NCBI RefSeq assembly: GCF_018271995.1
Contig: NZ_JAGUCO010000003.1
Coordinates: forward strand, 434,001-498,000
DNA from: Carboxylicivirga linearis
GTDB lineage: Bacteria; Bacteroidota; Bacteroidia; Bacteroidales; Marinilabiliaceae
Direction of reading: 5' to 3'
Length of the DNA: 64,000 bases
Below are positions 27,765-38,900 of this stretch, in pieces (the stretch's first letter is position 1; every line of letters begins with the position of its first letter). A program made the translations under genes and the position numbers. Below the pieces are notes generated by a model, which saw nothing but the letters and a program-made list of their open reading frames with translations, was not told where the DNA came from and ran no database searches.

Positions 27765-30700
27765 TTAAAGTTTTAGTTTAAGACCCAGTAAAATAGATTG
27801 ACTCTGAGGAACTAGACCAACATCAATACCTTTAGTTAAAGTGCTATTGCCAGCGCTGAAGTCAGGATCTAAGCCTTTGTATTTGGTAAATGTTAGTAAG
27901 TTGTTGCCTGTCACATAAATCTCAGGACGCTCCATGAAACCAGTTTTGATAGGCAGTTTATAACTCAGGGTAACATTTCTTAGTCTGATGTATGAACCAT
28001 CTTCGATCCAACGGTCAGAAAAACGATTGTTCATCATTGGATCATCATAGGTGGCTTTAGGCATAGTTGTTACTTGTCCTTCATAACGCCATCTGTTTCT
28101 AACTGCCTTGGTTTGATTGTTGTATGAATCCATGTTTTCAAGTTGCGAACGCATGTAGTTAAATACATCATTACCATAAGAAAAACCAACGTTGGCAACC
28201 AGTGTGATGTCCTTGTAATTAACACGTGTATTTATTTCTCCAAAAAAGTCTGGAGTTGGATCTCCAATAACAACTCTATCATTTTCATCAATAATACTTG
28301 TGTATTCTTCTCCCTCTATATTATCCTTATGGTGGTCAACAAAAATTACATCACCAGCTTCAAAAGGAACAATAGATGTGTTTGGTAATAGGTTCCCCAA
28401 ATTTGCATTTGATGCTGCTTCTGTGGTTGCATACACACCATTTGTTTCGTATCCGTAAAAAACACCAATCGGTTTACCTACTTCTGTTAAGATGGTTGCA
28501 CCATACATCTCCGTTTCAAGTCTGTTATCATTTAGAGCTGTAACTTCTGTAGTGTACTTACCAATAGCAAGACCTAAGTCCCAATTGACTGTTCCGCTTA
28601 TAATTTTACCTGTAATACCCAAATCAATTCCCTGAGTGGTGAAACTACCGTTATTGAAAAAGTAATTTGCTTCACCCGAATAAATTGAAGCAACTTTGTT
28701 TTCAACTAGGTTATCGGTTGTATTTTGATAAATATCAGCAGAAATGATTAGTCGACTTCTAAGCAACTCCATATCCATTCCTACATTTACTTTAGTGTTT
28801 GTTTCCCATTGTATAGCCGGATTTGGAATATTACCCCTAATAATACCTTGTTGTCCCAGGTAATTAATGGCAGAATAGTATTTGTAACGATGGTACAAAC
28901 TGTAATCATCATTGCCGGTTAATCCATAGCTAGCCCTTAATTTAAGCAGGTTGACAAAAGATAAATTGGATAAAAAGTTTTCAGAAGATAGCAACCAGGC
29001 TCCGGATATCGAAGGAAAAACTCCATAGACAAAGTCTCCAATTTTTAAACCATCAGCTTCGGATCCAAAATGAGAAGCTCCATCTAAAGCTAAGCTGGCT
29101 GATAGGAAGTACTTTTTGCTAAAACCATAGTTTGCCATAGCGTAATAGGTAATAGAACTCCAATCGCTTAAGAAACCACCTGATTGATTAAAAATCGCGT
29201 TTCCTTGTCCTACTGTAGTATATTGATCACTAGGAGTGTTTGCTCCGGTAGCTCGGTCTTCTTCAATACGATTCATGTTAATACGCGCTCCTGCTACAGC
29301 ATTAAAATCATGCACCCTATTAAATGTTTTGTCGTAATTAACTCTAAAATCGTTGTTGATAGTGAATTGTTTAACAGTTCGGAATCCATTTCGGTTATAA
29401 ATAACTCCTAAATCGGTTGTGTCCGGAACAATCCCGTAAGAAGGAATAAAAAATGTTTCGCGGTCTTTATCAAATACAACACCAATAAGGTTATGCACTG
29501 TCAGATTTTTATTCACTTTAGCGTTAAAGTTGAATGATCCTACAAAACGATAGTTACGCACTTGTTGTTCAAGTGGATTATTACTTTGCATGATAGATGC
29601 TGGATTGGAATTACCAAAAACATCATAATCTTCATATACCGGGCTGTAAACACCAGTTGAAGTGCGGTTAAACATGGTAAGAAGAGGTGATTTTACCATG
29701 GTTTGGTAATATGGATTATCAAGGCTGGTTAAACCAGTACCACTCATATGGTTTTGTTGACCTTGCATAAAGCTGATATTAGAGTTAAGGCTAAAAACCT
29801 TACTTATATTAATATCAGAATTAAAGCGCATATTAAACTTGCTATAGTCGGTGCCAGTAACAGTACCTTCATTTTTCAGGTAACCAACAGATAAGGCATA
29901 TAGAGCTACATCGTCACCACCCGTAATGCGAAATCCAACGTTAGTATTATAGCTCTGGGCAAATAATTCTTTTTGCCAATCAGTATTATTGTGATATCGA
30001 TAATACTCTTCATAACCAGGAGTATTAATCATGTAAGGTAAACGTCTAATAGAATCGGTTGACAAACCTTGACTTTGCAACATCTCACTTAAGAATAGAG
30101 AAAAATCATCAGCTTCCATTAATGGATAACCCTGAGGGGCTAAGTTGATTCCACCTGACATATTAAATTCAATCTTATTCGATTGTTCTGTAGCATGATT
30201 AGTTCTAATATAAACTACTCCATTTGCAGCCTTCGATCCAAAAATGGATACTGCATCTTTTACAACAGATATATTCTCAATATCGGTAATGTCAATGGCT
30301 GTAAACTGATTCTTACGTTGCCCATTAATGATGCTTGTACCATATTCTCTATCATCATAAATCATCCCATCCACCACAATTAATGGTCGATTATTACCAT
30401 AAAGAGATGAAAAACCTCTTAGGAAGATATCAGATCCAACACCCGGAACTCCAGAACGGCTTAAAACTTCCATTCCGGGAACACGACCTTTGAAAGTGCT
30501 TTCTCCAGATTCAGCTCCGGTAAGGGCTGCATTGTCGTATGGTGTATTTACCTGCAAATTTGTAACAGCCTGTGTTGAGTAGGCCTGTTTGGTAGAATAA
30601 AAGCCAGTATGGTAATCTCGTTGAAAAGAAGAGTAGCCAAGAGGTGCCATGTAAATGTTGATCTCTGATCTACCTGCGATAACAATGTCTTGTGAGATAT

Positions 30701-30950
30701 AGCCAAATGCAGATACCTTTAAAACTCCCTGATATGAAATAACTCCTATTTCAAATTTTCCTTCAATATCAGAAAAGGTAGAAGCAATTGAGTCATTATC
30801 GATAGCAACGAATTCAACAGGCTCATTTGTTTGTATGTCAAAGACTGTACCTGTAATCTTTTGGAGTTCGCTCTCCTGCACCTGGGCAATGGCTGCAGAA
30901 CCTCCAATAAAGACAAAGATGAGTAAGTATATAAATTTAATTTTCGTCAT
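27765..30950 (-). CDS. SusC-like TonB-dependent transporter (pair 1)
   Basis: A 1061-residue outer-membrane receptor with a signal peptide ending AAIAQ. Residues about 28-105 form a carboxypeptidase-D-like regulatory domain (ITGTVFDIQTNEPVEFVAI). The plug follows (about 130-255, SDIFLRGFSSLYGNNRPLIVVDG, then NISVVKDAVSIFGSKAANGV) and then a 22-strand barrel. The terminal SILLGLKLKL has the alternating pattern of a last beta strand. No STN domain precedes the carboxypeptidase-D-like domain, so direct ECF-sigma signalling is unlikely. It takes up oligosaccharides with TonB energy together with SusD (25998-27743). It starts 7 bases after the FAS1 gene upstream. Confidence 0.94.
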   Translation of the reverse strand: MTKIKFIYLLIFVFIGGSAAIAQVQESELQKITGTVFDIQTNEPVEFVAIDNDSIASTFSDIEGKFEIGVISYQGVLKVSAFGYISQDIVIAGRSEINIYMAPLGYSSFQRDYHTGFYSTKQAYSTQAVTNLQVNTPYDNAALTGAESGESTFKGRVPGMEVLSRSGVPGVGSDIFLRGFSSLYGNNRPLIVVDGMIYDDREYGTSIINGQRKNQFTAIDITDIENISVVKDAVSIFGSKAANGVVYIRTNHATEQSNKIEFNMSGGINLAPQGYPLMEADDFSLFLSEMLQSQGLSTDSIRRLPYMINTPGYEEYYRYHNNTDWQKELFAQSYNTNVGFRITGGDDVALYALSVGYLKNEGTVTGTDYSKFNMRFNSDINISKVFSLNSNISFMQGQQNHMSGTGLTSLDNPYYQTMVKSPLLTMFNRTSTGVYSPVYEDYDVFGNSNPASIMQSNNPLEQQVRNYRFVGSFNFNAKVNKNLTVHNLIGVVFDKDRETFFIPSYGIVPDTTDLGVIYNRNGFRTVKQFTINNDFRVNYDKTFNRVHDFNAVAGARINMNRIEEDRATGANTPSDQYTTVGQGNAIFNQSGGFLSDWSSITYYAMANYGFSKKYFLSASLALDGASHFGSEADGLKIGDFVYGVFPSISGAWLLSSENFLSNLSFVNLLKLRASYGLTGNDDYSLYHRYKYYSAINYLGQQGIIRGNIPNPAIQWETNTKVNVGMDMELLRSRLIISADIYQNTTDNLVENKVASIYSGEANYFFNNGSFTTQGIDLGITGKIISGTVNWDLGLAIGKYTTEVTALNDNRLETEMYGATILTEVGKPIGVFYGYETNGVYATTEAASNANLGNLLPNTSIVPFEAGDVIFVDHHKDNIEGEEYTSIIDENDRVVIGDPTPDFFGEINTRVNYKDITLVANVGFSYGNDVFNYMRSQLENMDSYNNQTKAVRNRWRYEGQVTTMPKATYDDPMMNNRFSDRWIEDGSYIRLRNVTLSYKLPIKTGFMERPEIYVTGNNLLTFTKYKGLDPDFSAGNSTLTKGIDVGLVPQSQSILLGLKLKL

Positions 30951-30957
30951 GGTGCTT

Positions 30958-32493
30958 TTAATTTTCAGATTGTTCGAAAACAGGTACTAGTTTTATGTAA
31001 TCGGCTGTTACAGCTTTGTCGCCTTCGTTTTGAAGCCAGACATAGAGATCTCGCATATAGGTAAAGCTTCTCATTCCAACTTCTTCCTCCACTGCCTCGT
31101 CGTACGATAAGGCTGTTACATCTGTAAAGTCAGATACACCAGTCATCGGGTTGAAATTAAAGACCTCGTTTGTTTCGTCTATTAAGGTGGTATAACCTAG
31201 TCTTTGTCTTAATACAAAATCTTCCGAAGTATCGGGTAGTCTGTATGATCCATTAAAGTCATTTACCGCCTTCCAATAGAACTTATACTTAGTTGCTGCA
31301 ACTGTTCCGGCATGAAGAATTAAACCTGATGCCTGAACTCCTGAAGACCAATTATCCAATACATAATCAAAACCACCAGATGCTTGAGGGCGGATTCTCA
31401 GATGACCGCCCGGTGATCCGGCTATATCATTACCATTTATTTTGTAATTGTCGATAAAACGATTAATAGATTCCGTTTCAACAATAATGGGTAGTATCTT
31501 ATTCTCTAAAGGTACCGGGCAAGCTGAAATATGATGAACCCACCCGTTGCTTGCATAAAAAGATTCAGTAATCAAGTTCTTATCAATTGGTACCATAATT
31601 GAATCCACTGAAAGTACTAGAGAAGGAATATCAGAAGCAGTATAACTAGTGCTAAATGCGTAGTCTTTAGTTATTTTGGATAAACACATTGCAGTATCTA
31701 GTTTAAGGGCTTCTTCAGTGACACTTGGACTTACCTTGTAATAAGGCAGATACTTATTAAATTCAGTGTCGAATGCACTATCATCAATAATTAATAAGGT
31801 GAATGTTGAGTCTTCTGCTCTTAAATCAGCAACCTCATCCAGAAAAGCATTCTTCCAAACCATTCCTGATAGAGTATCATAAATGGCTTGTCCATCATTA
31901 GTATAACCAATAATTTCAGCTACTTCAGGATCAAATACTTCTCCTGAAAGAGAGTTAAGATATTCAATATGCTTGCTGGTGCCTGAATAATTTTCTACAT
32001 ACTCCCAAATATTCATTCTGGGTTCAAGTGTATTGTCAACTAACTGAAGAAAACCATTTTTAGCAGGTATATCTACTGTACTAATGGTAACTTGATCTAC
32101 CTTATTACCTGAGCCATCGACTTCAACATATTTACCATTAACCATTGATAGCTTTTGTATCTCGGTTAACTGTTTAACCTGCACCGCACCATAATTAATA
32201 TGGTTTCCAACCAGAATTTTTAACTCCTCTTTGTCATCCGGTATATTGGTAAAAGCTTCGTTGTCAGGAGCCCATACTGTTAGCATTATAGGCTGATTAA
32301 TGATGCTATCTAACCCACTTGTTTTAATGGCTGAGACAAAATTACTGTATTCAGATCTGGATTCCAGTAATTCCATAAGTGTGGCAGAAGCAGTATTGTC
32401 GGCTATGTCGGCATGGTCCTCCCAAGCGTCCTGACACCCCATGGTGAAAAGAACCAGTAATATAGCAGTAATTAGATTAATATATTTTTTCAT
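30958..32493 (-). CDS. FAS1 (fasciclin) domain surface lipoprotein 3
   Basis: The start at 32493 gives 511 residues and a proper lipoprotein signal (LVLFTMGC, Cys20); an ATG 21 bases upstream is less likely. At least one clear FAS1 domain is seen (about 40-165: LMELLESRSEYSNFVSAIK, TVWAPDNEAFTNI, GFLQLVDNTLEP), and a second, more divergent one follows (about 170-330: FTLLIIDDSAFDTEF to GWVHHISACPVP). The C-terminal 150 residues (HLRIRPQASGGFDYVLDNW and later) look like a beta-sandwich carbohydrate-binding fold. FAS1 domains mediate adhesion or ligand binding in many taxa. Between two SusCD pairs the protein is a candidate surface glycan-binding protein standing in for SusE/F. This is inference from position. 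Confidence 0.85.
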   Translation of the reverse strand: MKKYINLITAILLVLFTMGCQDAWEDHADIADNTASATLMELLESRSEYSNFVSAIKTSGLDSIINQPIMLTVWAPDNEAFTNIPDDKEELKILVGNHINYGAVQVKQLTEIQKLSMVNGKYVEVDGSGNKVDQVTISTVDIPAKNGFLQLVDNTLEPRMNIWEYVENYSGTSKHIEYLNSLSGEVFDPEVAEIIGYTNDGQAIYDTLSGMVWKNAFLDEVADLRAEDSTFTLLIIDDSAFDTEFNKYLPYYKVSPSVTEEALKLDTAMCLSKITKDYAFSTSYTASDIPSLVLSVDSIMVPIDKNLITESFYASNGWVHHISACPVPLENKILPIIVETESINRFIDNYKINGNDIAGSPGGHLRIRPQASGGFDYVLDNWSSGVQASGLILHAGTVAATKYKFYWKAVNDFNGSYRLPDTSEDFVLRQRLGYTTLIDETNEVFNFNPMTGVSDFTDVTALSYDEAVEEEVGMRSFTYMRDLYVWLQNEGDKAVTADYIKLVPVFEQSEN

Positions 32494-32527
32494 ACTTGTG
32501 TTTTTTCTATCCATTAGTTTCGTTAGG

Positions 32528-34279
32528 TTATTCAGGTACAGTCATTGGAGGTAATCCCTCTTTGTAGATTCTGGAATTATCAACAACATTACTTTTGGGC
32601 CATATCTGATCCATATCAGTTGGAATAAAATGGATTTGGTCTAACCATAAATGTCTTCCGGCAAAGGCAGTAATTCCAACAAATCGTACTTTATGACGGC
32701 CGGTTGTTTCCACGTTAATTGTACCTGCTAACTGTCCGGTAAATCGTCCGGAACCAGAGCCATCCACGTAACGATAGGCAGTTGAATCGCGCTCAGGCCA
32801 GAATGAATACCATTTTAAACCTTGCAGTTCATACTCTTCTTCACTAACATCGCGGCTTAATGTTGTATTGGTATCAATAATAACAGGTAATACTTCATCA
32901 TTGAAATACACAAAGAAGATCGGATTTCGATATCCGGAAGAAGGATAAACGTTACGAGTACAAGTCCATAGTTTGTATTGTCCTTTAACTAAAACGGGAG
33001 TTGTGAATTCAATCCATGGAGTTACTTCCGGACGTAAATACACATTTAAATAATCACCTAAAACATAAGGATAAGGTGAGTTGGATGTACCAACGGTATA
33101 TTCAATATCTGTACCATCAGGCCATACAATATCTTCTAATTGCCCTGGAGAAAGAGTTACACTCTGTTTTCTGTATATTCCAGGCATCTTTCTAATCTCC
33201 AATTGGTCTGTTACCTCCCAATAAACAGGGAATGGTTGGCGTACTTTAATTCCATAGTCACTATCTACCACATGTAAAACTCCATTATTGGCAGTTACGT
33301 CTGATAAATCACGATTGATAGGATAACCGGGTTCGATTTCACCGTTAAAGACATCTTCGTTGATTAATACTTCACCATCTGCATTTTTAATAGTGATAAC
33401 TTCAAGAGGAGCGTAGGTTAAATGAGCTGCCTGCTCCTGAAGGTCTGAAACGTACTTAAGCTGGTGGTCAAGTATATGATAAGCCATGTACAGATATAAG
33501 CTGTCGGTAGCGAGTGTTGGATCTCCGGTATCAGAATATTTCTCAACAAGATCATTATAACTTAAAATCTCATCTTTTGCATATGCTTCATCAGGAATAG
33601 CAACAACTGTGAAATGACGAGGGTTTTCATCCTCTCTGCTTACTTTTAAACTAAGTGTATCGGCAAGTGTTGTCTGTACTAGCGCCTCATGGAAAATGCT
33701 ATAATTTTCATCATCGGCTATTATTTCAGTCAGAGTTCTGGTTTCTGGTCTTAAAACATCATTAACTGAATAGAAAACTCCATTTAATAAACGTTTGTCT
33801 TTAATATCTATTTCTGCATACTTATTAATTAGATATTGTAAGTCATCACCATTATTGATTGCTTGAGTGGTAAGATATTGTCCATACATGGAAGGAGTCT
33901 GCATTCTGCCATCTATAAACAGGGTAGAGGCAATGGTATCTCTTATGGTATGAAACCTTACCAGATCTTTCAATTCTTCTTCTGTGAAGTCATTAACTCC
34001 ACTTTTTCCTTGTTCTTCAAAATACCTGCTAAAGGCTTCGTTGTTTGGAGCAAATACAGTGTAAGCACCGTAAGCCTTAAGGAATGAAATAGAGTTGCTT
34101 TGTTCAAGAACTTCAACGTAGGTTGAGAATTGATCAGGATTTGTCTCCAGATATTCACCAATTAATTGTTCGTAATTGGTTCTCTCTGTATATTCTTCAT
34201 TTTGGCAGTTAGTAAACATCATGGATACAACAACTGTCAAAATAAGTGAGCTCTGCTTAAATAAATATGATTTTTTCAT
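32528..34279 (-). CDS. FAS1 domain surface lipoprotein 2
   Basis: The start at 34279 (MKKSYLFKQSS) gives 583 residues with a lipobox ending FTNC (Cys25); 35 extra in-frame codons upstream encode no signal and are probably not translated. Two FAS1 domains are visible: about 45-185 (YTVFAPNNEAFSRYFEEQ, LNGVFYSVNDVL) and about 190-345 (HFTVVAIPDEAYAKDEI, NGVLHVVDSDYGI). The remaining 240 residues form a separate C-terminal region, with a final block (about 460-565) containing GRHKVRFVGITAFAGRHLW and LDQIHFIP, similar in style to carbohydrate-binding beta-sandwiches. It lies between SusD pair 2 and FAS1 lipoprotein 3. A role in glycan capture on the cell surface is inferred from its position and the lipid anchor. 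Confidence 0.85.
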   Translation of the reverse strand: MKKSYLFKQSSLILTVVVSMMFTNCQNEEYTERTNYEQLIGEYLETNPDQFSTYVEVLEQSNSISFLKAYGAYTVFAPNNEAFSRYFEEQGKSGVNDFTEEELKDLVRFHTIRDTIASTLFIDGRMQTPSMYGQYLTTQAINNGDDLQYLINKYAEIDIKDKRLLNGVFYSVNDVLRPETRTLTEIIADDENYSIFHEALVQTTLADTLSLKVSREDENPRHFTVVAIPDEAYAKDEILSYNDLVEKYSDTGDPTLATDSLYLYMAYHILDHQLKYVSDLQEQAAHLTYAPLEVITIKNADGEVLINEDVFNGEIEPGYPINRDLSDVTANNGVLHVVDSDYGIKVRQPFPVYWEVTDQLEIRKMPGIYRKQSVTLSPGQLEDIVWPDGTDIEYTVGTSNSPYPYVLGDYLNVYLRPEVTPWIEFTTPVLVKGQYKLWTCTRNVYPSSGYRNPIFFVYFNDEVLPVIIDTNTTLSRDVSEEEYELQGLKWYSFWPERDSTAYRYVDGSGSGRFTGQLAGTINVETTGRHKVRFVGITAFAGRHLWLDQIHFIPTDMDQIWPKSNVVDNSRIYKEGLPPMTVPE

Positions 34280-34406
34280 GATTCTTAGATTTTCAAAAAC
34301 ATTTTTAGCAAACCAAACAGATGAAAGTAAGTGACATAAAAACTGGCCTCTTATTTTTTGAGATATGTCTTTAGTGGTAGTCATCTGTTATAGGTATTAA
34401 CTCAAT

Positions 34407-35921
34407 TTAATTTCTGTAAAAAGGATTCTGCTCCAATATAGGATAGCCTGCATTTATATCATCTTGATTTATTGGAAAGTAATGACTCAAGGTATCCTGA
34501 TATTTACTCAAAATAGTTTGCGTACGGTTGCTGGGTGAACCCAGCAGTACCATGGTTCTTATTAAATCCATGCGTTCGTAATTGTTACGACGAGCATTTC
34601 TCAGAACATCTAACCAACGTTTACCTTCGAATGCAAATTCGCGAGCTCTCTCGTTAACTATGTAGGATATTAATCCATAGGTAGTTGGGGATTCATTGTC
34701 TGATATCTCCTGTGTTTCTTTAGCAGCCTTGGATCTGTTTCTAATGACATTGATAAGTCTAAGAGATTCTTCTAAATCACCTTCATTAGCTCTCATTGCT
34801 AATGCTTCAGCTTTTAATAAAAGAACATCGGCGTATCTATAAACTATAAAGTTTGATGTGGATTGATCATCTGTTTTAGCAACACTGCGATTCACTCCAA
34901 TATACTTCCACAATTTATATTGACGAGAAGAACGGTAAGAACCGCGATCACCTCTAATATCCAAACTATCCGGATCGAGATAAATATCAATTGGGAAATA
35001 GTTTTCAATAATGTCTGCATTAGCAGTGAATAGTGGATTGTTGTTAAACATGCTATAAAACGGATTCAGATACTGATCTGTATATTGCAACTCAAAAATT
35101 CCTTCTATCGAATTGGTTTCGTGAAACAAAGTGGTAAGCCAAAGTTGACCAAAAGGTACTAATCCAAATTTACCGGTATTAATAACCTTATCGGCTGCTT
35201 CAATACTTTTGTTATAGTCGTTGGTCCATAAATATAAATTGGCTTGCATTGCATTAATGGCTGCTTTGGTTATTCGGCCTTTATCGCTTTCAATGTCATC
35301 AAAATTAACTACTGCAGTTTGTTCAGCCCGGATAAAATCGGCTTCTATCTGAGCTAATACTTCAGACATTGGACTCTTTGGTATTCTTAATTCCTGATCA
35401 TCAGATAAAGTAGCCTCTAACACAAGCGGTACTTCTCCAAAAAAGCGAACCAAATAAAAATACATCAGTCCTCTAATAGCATAGGCCTCTGATAAATATA
35501 CATCCAACATTTCTCTTGTAAACGAATCATCAATATCCAGTACCGAAGGGGCTTTTTCTATAAAGTTGTTGCAGAAGTTAATGGTTCTGTATAATGGAGC
35601 CCATCGCACTAAACCAAGAGTTGGTAAGATATCACCGTTGTTCACAAAAATATAGTCTCCATAATTAAGGGAGGTAACCATTTCAGCTCTAACCTCACCC
35701 CATCTAATAAATAATGAAGGGTGGTCCTGTAGCATAGATGAATACATTCCCATAGCGGCACTGTGAACTTCTTCTTTTGATTGCCAATAGTCTTTTACTG
35801 TAATACTGTTCTGAGGCTCCAGGTGCAACCAGTCATCACATGACAGGCTCACAAGAGAGACAAGCAGAGCCATTGCAACTACTTTTATTGATTTAGTTTT
35901 ATATTGAAATTTATATAACAT
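34407..35921 (-). CDS. SusD-like outer-membrane glycan-binding lipoprotein (pair 2)
   Basis: A 504-residue RagB/SusD lipoprotein with lipobox VSLSC (Cys28). Family features are clear: DDWLHLEPQNSITVKDYW, AAMGMYSSMLQDHPS, EAYAIRGLMYFYLVRFFGEV, and near the C-terminus VNERAREFAFEGKRWLDVLR. The family's TPR-like helical core supports the binding surface for the glycan. It is shorter than the other SusD in the window (504 against 581 residues) and the two share little sequence, so they probably bind different oligomers. It starts 12 bases after its SusC partner ends. A gap of 127 bases separates it from FAS1 lipoprotein 2, the largest gap inside this operon. Confidence 0.94.
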   Translation of the reverse strand: MLYKFQYKTKSIKVVAMALLVSLVSLSCDDWLHLEPQNSITVKDYWQSKEEVHSAAMGMYSSMLQDHPSLFIRWGEVRAEMVTSLNYGDYIFVNNGDILPTLGLVRWAPLYRTINFCNNFIEKAPSVLDIDDSFTREMLDVYLSEAYAIRGLMYFYLVRFFGEVPLVLEATLSDDQELRIPKSPMSEVLAQIEADFIRAEQTAVVNFDDIESDKGRITKAAINAMQANLYLWTNDYNKSIEAADKVINTGKFGLVPFGQLWLTTLFHETNSIEGIFELQYTDQYLNPFYSMFNNNPLFTANADIIENYFPIDIYLDPDSLDIRGDRGSYRSSRQYKLWKYIGVNRSVAKTDDQSTSNFIVYRYADVLLLKAEALAMRANEGDLEESLRLINVIRNRSKAAKETQEISDNESPTTYGLISYIVNERAREFAFEGKRWLDVLRNARRNNYERMDLIRTMVLLGSPSNRTQTILSKYQDTLSHYFPINQDDINAGYPILEQNPFYRN

Positions 35922-35933
35922 GGCTACTTACTT

Positions 35934-38900
35934 TTAAAATTGAACACTTAAGTTAAAGGTGACATTTCTGGTAACCGGGGTTTGAGAGTTATCATAACCT
36001 ACGGTATACATGGTTCCATCTTGAGACTTAATACTGATTTCAGGGTCTTGACCGCTATAATTGGTAAATGTCAAAAGGTTATTTACAGTGGCTGACAAAC
36101 GTGCTGATTGCATGCCAAGTTTTCTACAGAAGGTCCTAGGTATGCGATAGGCCAGTGTAATATACTTAAGGCGTAAGAAGCTACCATCTTCAATAAAACG
36201 ATCAGAACCCAGGTAGTTATATCCATAAAAAGTAGCACGAGGCATATCTGTAATATCTCCCTCTTTTCTCCATCTTTTTAGAACTGCTTTGGTCTGATTG
36301 TCGTACCCGTCCATACTCTCACCATTCATTTTGGTACTATTAATAATGTCATTGCCAACACTGTAATAGAAATAGTAGTTAAATGAAACATTTTTGTAGG
36401 TGATATTTTGACCAAATCCTCCTGTGAAAGTCGGGTTGGCATTTCCCAGATAAACGACATCGGCAGCGTTTATATTACCATCGTTATTGACATCCTCGTA
36501 CATGGCATCACCCATCTGAAATTCATAACCAATATTTCCATAGTCGTAAATCATGTAAACAGGTAAGCCATTTGGATCGGTGATAATGTTGCCTGCTGCA
36601 TCGCGTGCTATTAACTGATCAGGATTAGTGTAAACTCCTTTATACTTATAACCATAGAACGATCCGGCCGGATTATCTATCTGTGCAAATCTTATGTATT
36701 CTCCATTAGTAGGAGCTTGATCCATAACTCCTGAAAAATCATCAGCAATCTCGCGAATGATGTTATAATTTCGTGCTATATTAAAGTCGAAGGAAACTTT
36801 CCAGGTTTTATTTCTAACCGGCCAGGTTCTTACTTGTAAGTCCCATCCGTAATTGTCTAATGTACCAATGTTTTTAACTGATTGAGATCCATAACCTGAT
36901 GTTGATTGTGTGGCAACTCTGTATGATAATAAATCCTCAGTTCGGGTTTTATAGAAGTCAATATCTGTGCTAAGGCGTCCGTCGAACATTTCAGCTGTAA
37001 TACCCGCATTGGTTGATTGTATGCTTTCCCACTTTAGGTTTTGTAATTGCATATTACCTGGGTAAACACCTGTAGTTCCCAAATAAGAAAAATCATACGT
37101 ATAATAGTTACTGTAGAACATAGACTCGTTACGTGGAGGGTGTCCGTTTTCACCATAACTGAATCGTAGTCGTACATCATCTAAAAATGTAAACTGCTGC
37201 ATAAATGGTTCGCCGGATATACGCCATGCAGCTGATACACTTGGGAAATTACCCCAACGATACTTTTTATCAAATCTTGAGTTACCGTCACGTCTGATTC
37301 CGGCAGAAAGGATGTATCGATCAAGCAAGCTATAATGGAACATTGCCATAGCACCCACTGATCTGCCGTTGCCTTGTACCGTTCTACCTCCATATCCCGA
37401 GATATTGTCACGACCACTTCCTGATGCATCCGGAAGGGAAGATGAAATACCATTCGCTTTCGTTAAATAAGAACCATAACCTATGTATTCGTTGGTTTGG
37501 AAATTTAAGGTTGCCGTTAACTTATGTTTTTCTTCATCAAAGGTTTTGAAATAAGTTAATCGGTTATTTGTGTAAATGTTATATGAATCATCATCTCTGT
37601 CAATCATTCTGTTGGCTAAGGTGCTTGTCATAGCAACTCCGGTAGCTTCCTGAGGTAGAAACTGCTTAAGTTTATTAGAGTTAACGTCCAGAGATAAATC
37701 AAGTGCATACCTAAGGTCATTAGTGATGTTATATTGCAGGTTGAACTTTGAATTAACACGATCGTTAATGGTGTTTTGGACTCCAAGTTCTGCCAAGGCT
37801 ACCGGGTTATACATTATTGGAAAAATACCTTGAGCATTACTTTCAGGAGCAAAATAGTTACCTGTTAATTCTCCAAATGCGTTGTACTCATATATCGACA
37901 TGTTAGGCATCATGCGATAAGCCGTACTTCTGATACTGGTAGAATTTCGGATTAAACCATTTTCTGTATAATTACCATAGGTATCACCATGTGCATAAGA
38001 GAAATCGGCGCGTAGCTTCAGTCGTTCAGATATATAATAATCAAGATTCAGACGGGCTGATAATCTGTCCAGGCCACTTCCAATGGTCACACCTTGTTGG
38101 TCTTGATAGTTAAGCGAGAAACGATAGGTTGCTTTGTCTCCACCACCATCAATCGAAAGGTCGTGGTTATGGATGTAACCTGTTTGTGAAATGGCATCCA
38201 TCCAATTGGTATTCTGACCGTAATTATAGAAATAATAAGGTTCAGTAGGAAGGTATAAAAACTCTTTTCTGATGCTAGTATTTAAAGGTCTGTTATAGGT
38301 ATTTTGGTAAGCTTCTAAAATAAGAGTAGAATATTCATCTCCATTTAATACGGGTAGCGCTTCCGGTTTTTCAGTAAAAGTACCTCTGTAAGTATAGGTA
38401 ACTCTTGGCGCACGTCCTCTTACACCACGCTTGGTTGTAACCATTAGCACACCGTTAGAAGCTTTTGGTCCCCACATAGCTGTAGAAGCAGCATCTTTTA
38501 GTACAGTAATTTCTTTGATATCACTAACCGAAATATTCAGCATCTGCGAATATCCTTCTTCGTTGGCTGTTGCAAAATCAAAGTCAGCTGAAATATTTGT
38601 TTCGTAAGGTACGTTATCAACAACAATCATAGGACGAGCGTCAGCTGAAAAGGAACTAACACCCCTGATTCGTATTGACATACCAGCTCCCGGGTCACCC
38701 GAGTTGGCTGCAATGTTTACACCAGCTAATCTACCTTGTAGGGCTTCATCAATAGAAGAGGCCTGAACATCATCAAACTCTTCAGCTGATATTTTAGAAA
38801 CAGCTACTGCCATATCTCTGGCATCCAAATTCATAAAGCCGGTATTGGTTTTTTGAATCGCAGTTACCTGTACGCCTTCAATTTCAACTACTTCCTCTTT

